From the NCBI RefSeq assembly GCF_018531125.1, contig NZ_JAHDSY010000001.1: DNA of 64,000 nt; one strand, given 5' to 3'. The position numbers and the translations under genes are program-made. Under the pieces are notes generated by a model that was not told the DNA's origin, searched no databases, and was given only the letters and a program-made list of their open reading frames with translations. This DNA comes from Canibacter zhuwentaonis. GTDB lineage: Bacteria > Actinomycetota > Actinomycetes > Actinomycetales > Microbacteriaceae. Below are positions 23,612 through 31,571 of this stretch, one piece after another (position 1 is the stretch's first letter; the number at the start of each line of letters is the position of its first letter).

Positions 23612-25315
23612 ATGAGCAGCAAAAAGATGGAACGGATAAGCCCACCTGTGAGTGAGAAGTGGGAAGGGCCTTTGCGGGTGGCCGCCTACGCGAGAATCTC
23701 GGTTGTCACTGAGCGAACCCCTAAGTCCTTGGCTACACAGATCGACTACTACTCGACTTTGATTCAATCCACACCCGGCTGGAAGTACATGGGCGTATAT
23801 TCCGATGAGGGCAAAAGCGGAACGAACCAAAACCGTGCAGGTTTCCAAGAACTGCTCGCAGCATGCCGAAACAGGCAGATCGACCTGGTACTCACCAAGT
23901 CCATCAGCCGCTTTGGATGCAACACGCTCGACGTGCTCACTACATGCCGCGAACTCAAAGAAATCGGTGTGGAAGTCAGATTTGAAAAAGAAGGCATCTC
24001 CACTTTCTCCGCTGACGGGGAGTTGATGCTGACCTTGCTTGCTTCCTTCGTACAAGCAGAATCTGAACAGCTAAGCGAAAACGTCAAATGGCGGGTGCGT
24101 AAGAAGTTCGAGCAAGGCAGAGCGAACGGCTTCCATCTCTATGGGTACACAGATTCTAAAGACGGTACGGACGCGGCCACCGTCGAAGAAGAAGCCAAAG
24201 TCATCCGGTGGGTTTACGACAGTTTCTTGAACAAAGTATCGGCCGAGCGCATGAGTGAGCAGCTCGAAGAACAAGGCATTAAAGGCCGCGACGGGCAAAG
24301 CATCGGCCCATCAACTATCCGCTGCTGGCTCAAGAACGAGGCCTACACCGGCACCCTGGTGCTGGGCCGCTGGATAACACCCGGCTTGGGTGTGCATGCT
24401 CGCCCTCAAAACAACGAGCAAACCATGTACCGGGTCGAGAACGCTGTGCCCGCCATCATTGACCGGGAAACGTTCGACAAGGTCCAAACCGAGCGAGCCA
24501 AACGACGTAGCCAAGGAGCATTTGCTAACTGGTCAATCCGCACCTCCACTTTCACCTCAATGATTTATTGCACCCATTGCCAGGGATACTTCCGCGCCGC
24601 GAACTGGACGAAAAAAGGCCGGAAAGACGATTCTCGTAGGCGCTGGGTGTGCCGCACCAACCGTGACGGCGTAGCCAGTTGCCCCACAAAACCAATCGCT
24701 GAACGCTCCCTGATTCATATCTGCCAAGAACAACTAGGCATCGAGGAGCTCACCATTGAAAGCCTGCGAGAGGTAGTCGAACGCATCGAAATCACACGCA
24801 ACGGGTGGGGAACTTTCATCTTGACCAGCGGAGAACATCACGAACTGGAAATCCCCACCATCGACTACCGCCACCAAACCTGGACAGAAGAACGCGCCAA
24901 GACCCATGGGCAAAAGTTGCGTTCCTTCTGGGAATCCATGAACGAAGAGGAACGCCGCGAGTACCTTGCCCGAACGAAGCGACGCAAGCCCGGCTATAAA
25001 CGCAGCCCCGAAACCATCGAGAAAATGCGCCAGGCGCAAAAAGACCGTTGGACACCCGAGGCAAGAGCCGAGGTTGGCCGGCGCAATCGAGAACGCTGGG
25101 CAGCGATTACCGAAGAAGAAAAAGCTGAACGCTCCAGGCGCATCAAAGCCGGATTCACCCCCGAGGGCAAAGCACGTAAAGCGAAAGCATCAAAACGTTC
25201 CTGGACGCCTGAACGTAAAGCCAAGGCCTCTAAGTTCATGCGCGAAATGCGTGCCCAAGGACGCTGCCAACCCAACAACCAGCAGGGCACGAACGGAAAA
25301 GAGGAGGAGAAATGA
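23612..25315 (+). CDS. Large serine recombinase 1 with NUMOD3-like C-terminal repeats
   Basis: Site-specific integrase/excisionase of about 567 residues. The resolvase-type catalytic domain begins AAYARIS, with nucleophile Ser30. The recombinase (RD) domain covers about 170-290. A Cys-knuckle zinc ribbon follows (CTHCQGYF...CRTNRDGVASC, about 315-355). There is no long coiled coil after the ribbon. Instead the last ~110 residues contain five basic repeats of about 16 residues starting [ST]-P/E-E and ending in W or F, resembling NUMOD3 DNA-binding motifs. ATG 23612 is preferred, ten bases after AAGGAG. It overlaps recombinase 2 by four bases (ATGA). Confidence 0.9.
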   Translation: MSSKKMERISPPVSEKWEGPLRVAAYARISVVTERTPKSLATQIDYYSTLIQSTPGWKYMGVYSDEGKSGTNQNRAGFQELLAACRNRQIDLVLTKSISRFGCNTLDVLTTCRELKEIGVEVRFEKEGISTFSADGELMLTLLASFVQAESEQLSENVKWRVRKKFEQGRANGFHLYGYTDSKDGTDAATVEEEAKVIRWVYDSFLNKVSAERMSEQLEEQGIKGRDGQSIGPSTIRCWLKNEAYTGTLVLGRWITPGLGVHARPQNNEQTMYRVENAVPAIIDRETFDKVQTERAKRRSQGAFANWSIRTSTFTSMIYCTHCQGYFRAANWTKKGRKDDSRRRWVCRTNRDGVASCPTKPIAERSLIHICQEQLGIEELTIESLREVVERIEITRNGWGTFILTSGEHHELEIPTIDYRHQTWTEERAKTHGQKLRSFWESMNEEERREYLARTKRRKPGYKRSPETIEKMRQAQKDRWTPEARAEVGRRNRERWAAITEEEKAERSRRIKAGFTPEGKARKAKASKRSWTPERKAKASKFMREMRAQGRCQPNNQQGTNGKEEEK

Positions 25316-26544
25316 GCACACGTACAGTCACAGCCATTCCCGCCACCAGGCGGATGCATACCGGATCCCCACTGGAGCAACTCACTGTCAAAAAGGTTGC
25401 CGGCTACGCGCGCGTCTCCACCGACCACGATGACCAGGTCTCTTCCTACCAGGCACAAGTGGACTACTACACCCGATACATCACCGAACACTCCGGATGG
25501 GAATTAGTAAAGGTCTACACCGATGAAGGCATCACCGGCACCAGCACAGCGAAACGCGCTGGTTTCCAAACCATGATCGCTGACGCCTTGGCAGGGAAAA
25601 TCGACCTCATCATCACCAAGAGCGTCTCCCGGTTCGCCCGCAACACCGTCGACTCCCTGACCACCGTGCGCCAACTCAAAGACAAAGGCGTGGAGGTCTA
25701 CTTCGAAAAAGAAAACATCTGGACCCTTGATGCTAAAGGTGAACTGCTCATCACCATCATGTCCTCCCTGGCCCAAGAAGAAGCCCGCAGCATTAGTGAG
25801 AACGTCACTTGGGGGCACCGCAAACGCTTCGCAGACGGGAAAGTAACCGTACCTTACAACAACTTCCTCGGCTACAAACGCGGCGAGAACAACACACTAG
25901 AAATCGATGAAGAACAAGCCAAAACCGTCAGGCTCATCTACTCGATGTTCCTAGAAGGCATCAGCATGCACCAAATCGCCCGACGCCTCGAAGCAATGGG
26001 ACGGCTCACAGGCCAAGGGCGCAAAACCTGGCACGGCGGAACCATCAAAACCATCCTCACCAACGAAAAATACAAAGGCGACGCCCTGCTACAAAATAGC
26101 TACACCATCGACTTTCTCACCAAGAAGAAAGCGAAAAACACCGGCGAAGTACCCCAGTACTACGTCAGTGGCAACCACGAACCAATCATCGCTCCAGCGG
26201 TATGGGACTACGTCCAGACCCTGCTCGACCCCAATATCAAACGCGGCGGACGCCACCACGCCTCGAAGAAACACCCCTTATCTTCAACAATCGTGTGCGG
26301 GCAATGCGGACACTACTACGGGTCAAAAACATGGCACTCCAACAGCAAATACCGCCGGGTCATCTGGCGCTGCAACGCCAAGTACGAAAAGCACACCTGC
26401 TGCACCACACCGCACTTGAGCGAAGCGCAAATTCAGGAAGCGCTCAACACCCTGCTGGGCAAAATAATCAATGAACGCGAAGTCCACCGCCAGGTCGACA
26501 AACTCGTATCGACCCAGCTGGACACCACCAGCCTCGAAGAATGA
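25312..26544 (+). CDS. Large serine recombinase 2, truncated by frameshift
   Basis: The frame gives 410 residues. The catalytic domain has AGYARVSTDHDDQ near residues 30-42, then the RD domain (about 180-290). A zinc ribbon follows (CGQCGHYYGS...CNAKYEKHTCC, about 325-365). The frame stops at TGA 26542-26544, before the coiled coil. That coiled coil and the C-terminal region are present in the neighbouring frame (26536-26893), so a single lost A in the GAAGAATGAAG stretch broke a gene of about 527 codons. It is co-translated with recombinase 1. The truncated protein would lack the coiled coil that directs recombination in large serine integrases. Confidence 0.85.
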   Translation: MSTRTVTAIPATRRMHTGSPLEQLTVKKVAGYARVSTDHDDQVSSYQAQVDYYTRYITEHSGWELVKVYTDEGITGTSTAKRAGFQTMIADALAGKIDLIITKSVSRFARNTVDSLTTVRQLKDKGVEVYFEKENIWTLDAKGELLITIMSSLAQEEARSISENVTWGHRKRFADGKVTVPYNNFLGYKRGENNTLEIDEEQAKTVRLIYSMFLEGISMHQIARRLEAMGRLTGQGRKTWHGGTIKTILTNEKYKGDALLQNSYTIDFLTKKKAKNTGEVPQYYVSGNHEPIIAPAVWDYVQTLLDPNIKRGGRHHASKKHPLSSTIVCGQCGHYYGSKTWHSNSKYRRVIWRCNAKYEKHTCCTTPHLSEAQIQEALNTLLGKIINEREVHRQVDKLVSTQLDTTSLEE

Positions 26545-26893
26545 AGTCGCAGATGCGCTCGAAGCCCTCAACAAGGCCCAGACTGATTTCCTCGACCTCG
26601 CTCACCGCAACGCGCGGGCAAAAATCGACGCTGAAGAATACCGAGAGCAAAGCTTGCGGATGGAAGCGAACTACCAGCAGTCACTCGAAAAGTACAACGA
26701 ACTAGCCGGGCAACTCGATGAATTGAGAGTCAGAAAAGTCCGCTTCGAGTACTACCTCAAAGAACGCAACAAGCTCACCACAACCGACCAGTTCACCCCG
26801 ATGCTCTGGCGGACCCTAGTAGACCACCTGACCGTCACTCCCGAGGGCGGGTTCATCTTCACCCTCCAAGACAGCACTGAGGTCAAAATCTAG
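26536..26893 (+). pseudogene. Out-of-frame C-terminal part of serine recombinase 2
   Basis: Reads NEVADALEALNKAQTDFLDL and on through a clear coiled coil (Lys/Glu/Leu heptads to about 26760), ending FTPMLWRTLVDHLTVTPEGG..., the standard C terminus of resolvase-family large recombinases. It belongs to the preceding gene. A start codon at 26471 in this frame is inside the upstream gene and has no ribosome site. Confidence 0.8.
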
Positions 26894-26916
26894 GGCGAGC
26901 TACTTCGCAACCATCT

Positions 26917-26958
26917 AGGCTCCCGGCGTGCAAAACCGCATGTTCGGAGCCCTATTTT
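26917..26958 (+). terminator. Terminator-like hairpin after recombinase operon
   Basis: AGGCTCC and GGAGCCCT pair around a 22-base loop, followed by ATTTTTCG. It ends the last prophage operon, about 25 bases past the stop codon. Confidence 0.65.
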
Positions 26959-27039
26959 TCGTTGAAAAAAGGCCGGAGACAAGCACCGACCCACAGCAAA
27001 GAAAAGCGACCCACTCACGTAGCCAAAGACAACCTAACG

Positions 27040-28141
27040 CCCCGTTGTATCCAACCCGAGCAATAAGCATCGAAAACTTTAAGCAACGCAATCCGATCCA
27101 ATAATTTTTCAAGTTTTTTAGCGCTGTTATAGCTCGCGTTGAACTCTTTGCGCAGCCCGTCTAAAAACAAAGGTTCAATAGTTTTTAAAATATTAGAAAC
27201 CGATGTGTAATGCTGCCCCAAATCAGAACGCTTTCCCGGAGTAACAATAGTTTGAAACATTGAACCGAAAATATCAGGGTTAATCTCCTGCCAGATTAAC
27301 TTTCCAAGATCAATAAGCATTTTACGAGCCTGCCCAGTGAAAACCGGAACGGTGAGCGTCTTATTCTGTTGCAAACAAACGCCCGTTAACGTAAGGAAAC
27401 CGTTGCAAATGCGCGGGTTTCTGGTCGGGGTTTTGAGTGTTCAGAGCCTTAAACAGGTCGCTTAAAAACTTTTGCGTGTCAGAGCCGTCTGCAAGAGTTT
27501 GTGAACCCACCGCGTTAGTAAACTGGTTGTTTTCAAAAACGCCGGTATCCTCGGCAAAATAGCAAAACAATAACCGGGTGAAAAAAACATTAAGCCCGTG
27601 GCGACGCTCAGTATCCTCGGGATTATCAAGAATACCCGGGTTTGCGCGTAGCAACTCGTCAAACAGTTTACCCATTTGCTCAGCCGCTTTAATATCAGCG
27701 TGAGCCTCTGCAACATACCGTGCTTTTTCCATCCCCGCCCAGGGCAGAAAAAAAAGTGAAATGTTTCGCGATATCTCGCAGTGGGATAATTAGGTTCTCG
27801 TCGGTTTTAGTATCCCAGGCGAGCATCTCCGTATAATCAGTAACAATAATAAAACGCGGAGTGTAACGTTTTACGTGGGATGCGGTGCGCAACCGCTCCA
27901 TTTCTAACAAAGTGTTGGTAGCAGAGTTTTGTAATTCGCGGAAATAAACAATGTTTTTTTGGGCTACTTCACATTTTGGATTCTGAGCAACATTAATAGC
28001 GCCCGAGCGTAGGCGTGTAACACTGCTTTTTGGTTTACCATACGCGAGCAGGAGATCGTAAATAAACTCACGGTCGTAGGAATCCTTATCACTAAGCGGT
28101 TTTACACGTTCTTCCACCGCTTTTAAATTCAGCTGTGCCAT
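27040..28141 (-). pseudogene. Truncated, frameshifted host DNA methyltransferase/restriction enzyme (type II MmeI-like) N-terminal part
   Basis: Three fragments on the minus strand join into one protein. MAQLNLKAVEERV (ATG 28141, GGAGG seven bases upstream) runs to about 27750; MEKARYVAEAHAD continues to about 27365; TLTVPVFTGQARK continues to about 27050. Together they match the N-terminal half of large class I SAM-dependent DNA methyltransferases of the combined restriction-modification type. The frames are separated by one extra base in a run of eight A (about 27747-27754) and by a second one-base change near 27360. The protein ends at KVFDAYCSG, where DPACGSG (SAM motif I) should stand. 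The catalytic part is missing, probably moved to the other side of the prophage. Confidence 0.75.
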
Positions 28142-28376
28142 ACTGAAACCTCCAAGTATCACCCTTATGCGTGTCGCTCGTTAAAAACTTGACGCGCAAC
28201 GCCCATGCGCGGCAGAATTTAAAGAAATATTCCACCGTGTAGCACCCTATGCGAGGGCTGTAAAAAGTCTACCGCAAACGCAACCCAGACTAGAACAACG
28301 CTAGCTGAGAGCTCTCGAATTACATCACTCCGCCGGCAGCGCGAAGTTTCCGTCTCTTCGAGCGTGTGTAAAATCA

Positions 28377-28566
28377 TCAAGCATTCTCAAATGCCTGAAT
28401 TTCATCGATGCCCCTAAGCGTCATGTCGTAGTCGATAATTTTTACCTTTAACAACAAGCCGGCACGAGCACTCAGTGTAGTCATCTGCCTGCTCTAGCTC
28501 ACTTATTATCAGCGTTGCTGTAACAGGAGTGTTGTCTGTTTCAGAATAGTAAGTGCGGGTAAACAT
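28377..28566 (-). pseudogene. Small frameshifted ORF in the pre-argS region
   Basis: From ATG 28566 the minus strand reads MFTRTYYSETDNTPVTATLI, continuing to RLVVKGK, then in the next frame IIDYDMTLRGIDEIQAFENA to TGA at 28377. One extra A in an A run near 28446 separates the halves. Joined, it is a plausible ~62-residue acidic protein of unknown function. The rest of the 28142-28776 gap shows no further gene. Confidence 0.4.
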
Positions 28567-28759
28567 TGGTTCATTCCTAACTGCGGTAAATATATTATTA
28601 GGTTTAGCCTATAGTGAAGTAGTAAAGATGCAAACGAAAATCACCTCGATCACCCCAGGAGGGCATAACCGCTTGTGTCGCTACCGGCAAAGCACCTCTG
28701 CGCATTGTGTGCCGAACTTTCTAGCCGCTGTGCGCCGATCCGCACCAAATGAGCTTTGC

Positions 28760-28776
28760 TATAGAATAGATTCATT
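28760..28776 (+). promoter_or_regulatory. Candidate leaderless promoter of argS
   Basis: TAGAAT at 28762-28767 ends nine bases before ATG 28777. No ribosome site precedes this ATG, so transcription probably starts at or within a few bases of the start codon. Confidence 0.55.
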
Positions 28777-30441
28777 ATGAACCCGGCACAAATATCCTCT
28801 CTGCTCAAAGAAATAATGCAGCGTATCGTTGACTCAACCCCTGAATCTGGCGGCATAAACCTTGCTGATGCTAATTTCACCCCCGAGCGCCCTAAAAACA
28901 GAGCGCACGGCGACTGGGCATTCAATATTGCGATGCAGTTTGCTAAAAAGCTTGGCACGAATCCGCGCGAGCTGGCCGGCGCAATCACAGCAGAGCTGGT
29001 CAAAAACGAGGGTATCGCAAAAGCAGAAATAGCGGGTCCCGGGTTTATCAACATAACTCTCGAAGCGGCTGCGGCGGGAACGGTGGTGAGCGCGGTGCTT
29101 GCAGCTGGCGACAGTTACGGCACGAGCGAGATTCTAGCCGGGCGGCGCATTAACATGGAGTTCGTATCCGCTAACCCGACGGGACCTTTGCACCTGGGGC
29201 ACACGCGCTGGGCGGCTCTTGGTGACTCCCTGGCACGGGTTCTGAGAGCCGCCGGGGCAGCGGTTGTTAGCGAGTACTACATTAACGATGCGGGCGAGCA
29301 GATGCGGAAGTTTGGCAGGTCTGTGCGCGCGGCGGCGCTCAGGCTGCCGACACCTGAAGACGGCTACCCCGGCGAGTACATAGGCGAGCTAGGCGCGGTG
29401 GTTAACACCGCGGTGCTAGATTTTGCGCAGCTCGCAGAAGCGGATCAGCTCGCGCAGGCCACTGAGATCGCCTACCAGCAGCAGCTGAGCGAGATCAAAG
29501 ACTCACTAAAACGTTTTAATGTCAACTTTGACGTGTGGTTTTCTGAGCGCACCATGCACAGCAGCGAAAACGGTGAGCCGAACGCGATCGCCACGGCGCT
29601 GTCACGCCTGCGTGAGCAGGGGCACGTCTACGATGCCGACGGCGCTGTCTGGGTGCGCACAACCGATTTTGGTGACGACAAAGACCGCGTCTATCAGCGC
29701 AGCAACGGGATTTACACCTATTTTGCGGCGGATGCGGCATACTACCTCTCAAAAACCGATCGTGGCAGTGACATTAAAATCTATCTGTTGGGAGCCGACC
29801 ACCACGGCTATGTGGGGCGGCTAAAAGCGATCTCGGGGGCTGCCGGAGAAGACCCGGAGAAAAACATTATTGCGCTCATCGGGCAGCTTGTGAATCTTAA
29901 CGGGGCCAGGCTCTCAAAGCGCGCCGGTAATATTGTCGAGCTAAATGACCTGCTAGAGTGGCTGGGGTGCGATGCGCTGCGCTACTGGCTGGCACGTTAT
30001 CCGGCAGATTCACCGCTTTCGCTCGACGGCGAAAAACTACGCAGTCGCACCAACGACAACCCCGTTTTTTACGTGCAGTACGCGCACGCGCGCACGCAGT
30101 CGGTGGCGCGCAACGCAGCAACCGTCGGGTTAACCCGCGCAGATTTTATGCCCGAGCTGCTAACCCATGAAACCGAGTCTAATCTGCTCGGCAAACTGCA
30201 GGAGTATCCGCTGGTTGTTGCTGCCGCTGCGCAGCTTTACGAGCCTCACCGAGTGGCGCGCTATCTTGAAGAGCTAACCGCGGCTTACCATCGCTGGTAC
30301 GACAATTGCCGGGTGCTGCCGCAGGGTGATGAAGCGCCAAGCGCGCTGCACGCAACGCGCCTTTGCCTTAACGACGCAACCTCGCAGGTGATTCGCAACG
30401 GGCTAAATCTAATCGGCGTTAGCGCTCCGGAGCGGATGTAA
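28777..30441 (+). CDS. argS: Arginyl-tRNA synthetase
   Basis: Class I synthetase charging tRNA-Arg, essential, cytoplasmic. The 554-residue length is normal. The N-terminal Add-1 domain contains GPGFINITL near residue 86. The HIGH-type signature HLGHTR is near 139. The KMSKS equivalent is ARLSKRAG near 378. The C-terminal anticodon-binding domain begins near DNPVFYVQYAHAR. The gene seems leaderless. It is followed after one base by the DUF2993 gene, so both may be co-transcribed. In related actinobacteria lysA usually follows argS; it is absent here. Confidence 0.97.
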   Translation: MNPAQISSLLKEIMQRIVDSTPESGGINLADANFTPERPKNRAHGDWAFNIAMQFAKKLGTNPRELAGAITAELVKNEGIAKAEIAGPGFINITLEAAAAGTVVSAVLAAGDSYGTSEILAGRRINMEFVSANPTGPLHLGHTRWAALGDSLARVLRAAGAAVVSEYYINDAGEQMRKFGRSVRAAALRLPTPEDGYPGEYIGELGAVVNTAVLDFAQLAEADQLAQATEIAYQQQLSEIKDSLKRFNVNFDVWFSERTMHSSENGEPNAIATALSRLREQGHVYDADGAVWVRTTDFGDDKDRVYQRSNGIYTYFAADAAYYLSKTDRGSDIKIYLLGADHHGYVGRLKAISGAAGEDPEKNIIALIGQLVNLNGARLSKRAGNIVELNDLLEWLGCDALRYWLARYPADSPLSLDGEKLRSRTNDNPVFYVQYAHARTQSVARNAATVGLTRADFMPELLTHETESNLLGKLQEYPLVVAAAAQLYEPHRVARYLEELTAAYHRWYDNCRVLPQGDEAPSALHATRLCLNDATSQVIRNGLNLIGVSAPERM

Positions 30442-30442
30442 T

Positions 30443-31342
30443 ATGGCAAACACGTTGAAAACGCCCGCAGCCTCGCACAGCAGCGATAGTTCGGCGGTTG
30501 CGCCCGCTGCGGGCGCAACCGCCGCAGGCGGTGCAGCTGCAACCGAGTCTGACGAGCACGCGTTAAAACCTAAAAAATCCCTGTTCAAGGGCAGAAAATT
30601 TGCGATTATCGGCGCGGTTGTTGTGCTCTTGCTGGTGCTCGTTGTTGTGGCGGAAATGCTCGCGCGCGCGTTCGTGCCCAAAATTGCAGAGAGCGCACTC
30701 CGGCAGGAGCTAGGGCTTGCGACGGATCATCCGCTCACCGTTGAAACGCGCGGGGTGCTGCTGCCGCAGCTAATCAGCGGTCACCTGCAAAACGTCACGG
30801 TTGATCTTAAAGATTACAACGCTGCCTCGGGAGTTACCGGCTCGGCGATTGTGAAAGTGCGCAAGGTTGCGCTAAACCCGCAGAGCGCCCCGCTTGAGGG
30901 CGCAACAGCGGTTGTGAGTATGTCTAACGCGCAGTTCCAAAAGGTGCTGCAAACGGTGGCTCCGGAGTACATTGACGGAGCTGAAGTGCAAAACGACGCG
31001 ATTGTGCTGCAGAAAAACCTGGAGGCTTTCGGGCAGAGCGTGCCGGCCAAAGTGTCAGTTAAAATCGATGCGCAAAACAGTAAGCTGCTGATAACCCCGC
31101 TCACGGTTAGCGTTGCGGGTATCACGGTGAGCCCGCAGAGCGTGGGCGAAGTTGTTGGCGGATACGTTGGTGGATACGCAAAACTGCTCACCTCGCCGGT
31201 TGAGTTCTGCGTTGCAGACAGGCTTCCCGCGGGTGTGAAGCTGACGGGCGTGCAGTCGCAGCGCGGTAAAATATCTGCTGTTTTTGATGTTGATCCTGAA
31301 ATTTTAATGCGTGATGAGTTGCAAAAACCGGGCAGTTGCTAG
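30443..31342 (+). CDS. DUF2993 (LmeA-like) membrane-anchored protein
   Basis: A 299-residue protein with an Ala/Gly-rich cytoplasmic start, one membrane segment (about residues 52-72), then an extracytoplasmic DUF2993 domain (LGLATDHPLTVETRGVLLPQLISGHLQNVTVDL near 92-125). Family members such as mycobacterial LmeA bind phospholipid and affect the envelope. The start lies one base after argS, with GGAG about ten bases upstream inside argS. The protein ends at a cysteine, which is unusual but gives no clear function. Confidence 0.8.
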   Translation: MANTLKTPAASHSSDSSAVAPAAGATAAGGAAATESDEHALKPKKSLFKGRKFAIIGAVVVLLLVLVVVAEMLARAFVPKIAESALRQELGLATDHPLTVETRGVLLPQLISGHLQNVTVDLKDYNAASGVTGSAIVKVRKVALNPQSAPLEGATAVVSMSNAQFQKVLQTVAPEYIDGAEVQNDAIVLQKNLEAFGQSVPAKVSVKIDAQNSKLLITPLTVSVAGITVSPQSVGEVVGGYVGGYAKLLTSPVEFCVADRLPAGVKLTGVQSQRGKISAVFDVDPEILMRDELQKPGSC

Positions 31343-31571
31343 TTCTTTAGGGCGCGCGCCCAGAAATTGCGCCTGCGCTGCGAGTTTGAGTGTTGCGCCC
31401 GGTTGGCAGGTTCGCGGCGTACGTTCGAGGGTGACGCTCGTTGGGGACGCCCGCGTCGCGTGCTTGGGCAGCGCGCCAGCCCGGCACATCCGCCCAGCGT
31501 TTCTTTTGTAACGGTTTAATTGTCGATATATTGCGGGCGTTGCGCCCCAACACTTTAACGAAAATGGGGAT
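31343..31571. other. 229-base spacer upstream of hom
   Basis: GC-rich, with a perfect 12-base palindrome GGGCGCGCGCCC at 31350-31361. A more AT-rich stretch lies at about 31500-31535 (GGTTTAATTGTCGATATATTG) and could hold the hom promoter. No gene is supported on either strand, and no T-box or riboswitch could be recognised. Confidence 0.4.

Larger units (their letters stand above)
1..27060. mobile_element. Cryptic siphophage-type prophage (left end outside window)
   Basis: A contiguous block holds methyltransferases, terminase, portal, head protease, capsid, connector, tail, lysis and large serine recombinase genes in the order of HK97-like siphophages. Base and codon use (ACC/GTC/GGC-rich) differ from the more AT-rich host genes to the right. 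Two leftward cargo genes interrupt the rightward structural operon. At least five lesions (near 3036, 12119, 19687, 19893 and 26540) suggest it is no longer fully functional. The right junction is placed near 27040-27065, where a host methyltransferase gene stops matching its family. The left end and its attachment site lie outside the window, so exact limits are inferred. Confidence 0.85.

Noticed and set aside
31350..31361. Riboswitch or T-box upstream of hom
   Set aside because: Apart from a GC palindrome, no T-box signature or terminator/antiterminator pair could be found.
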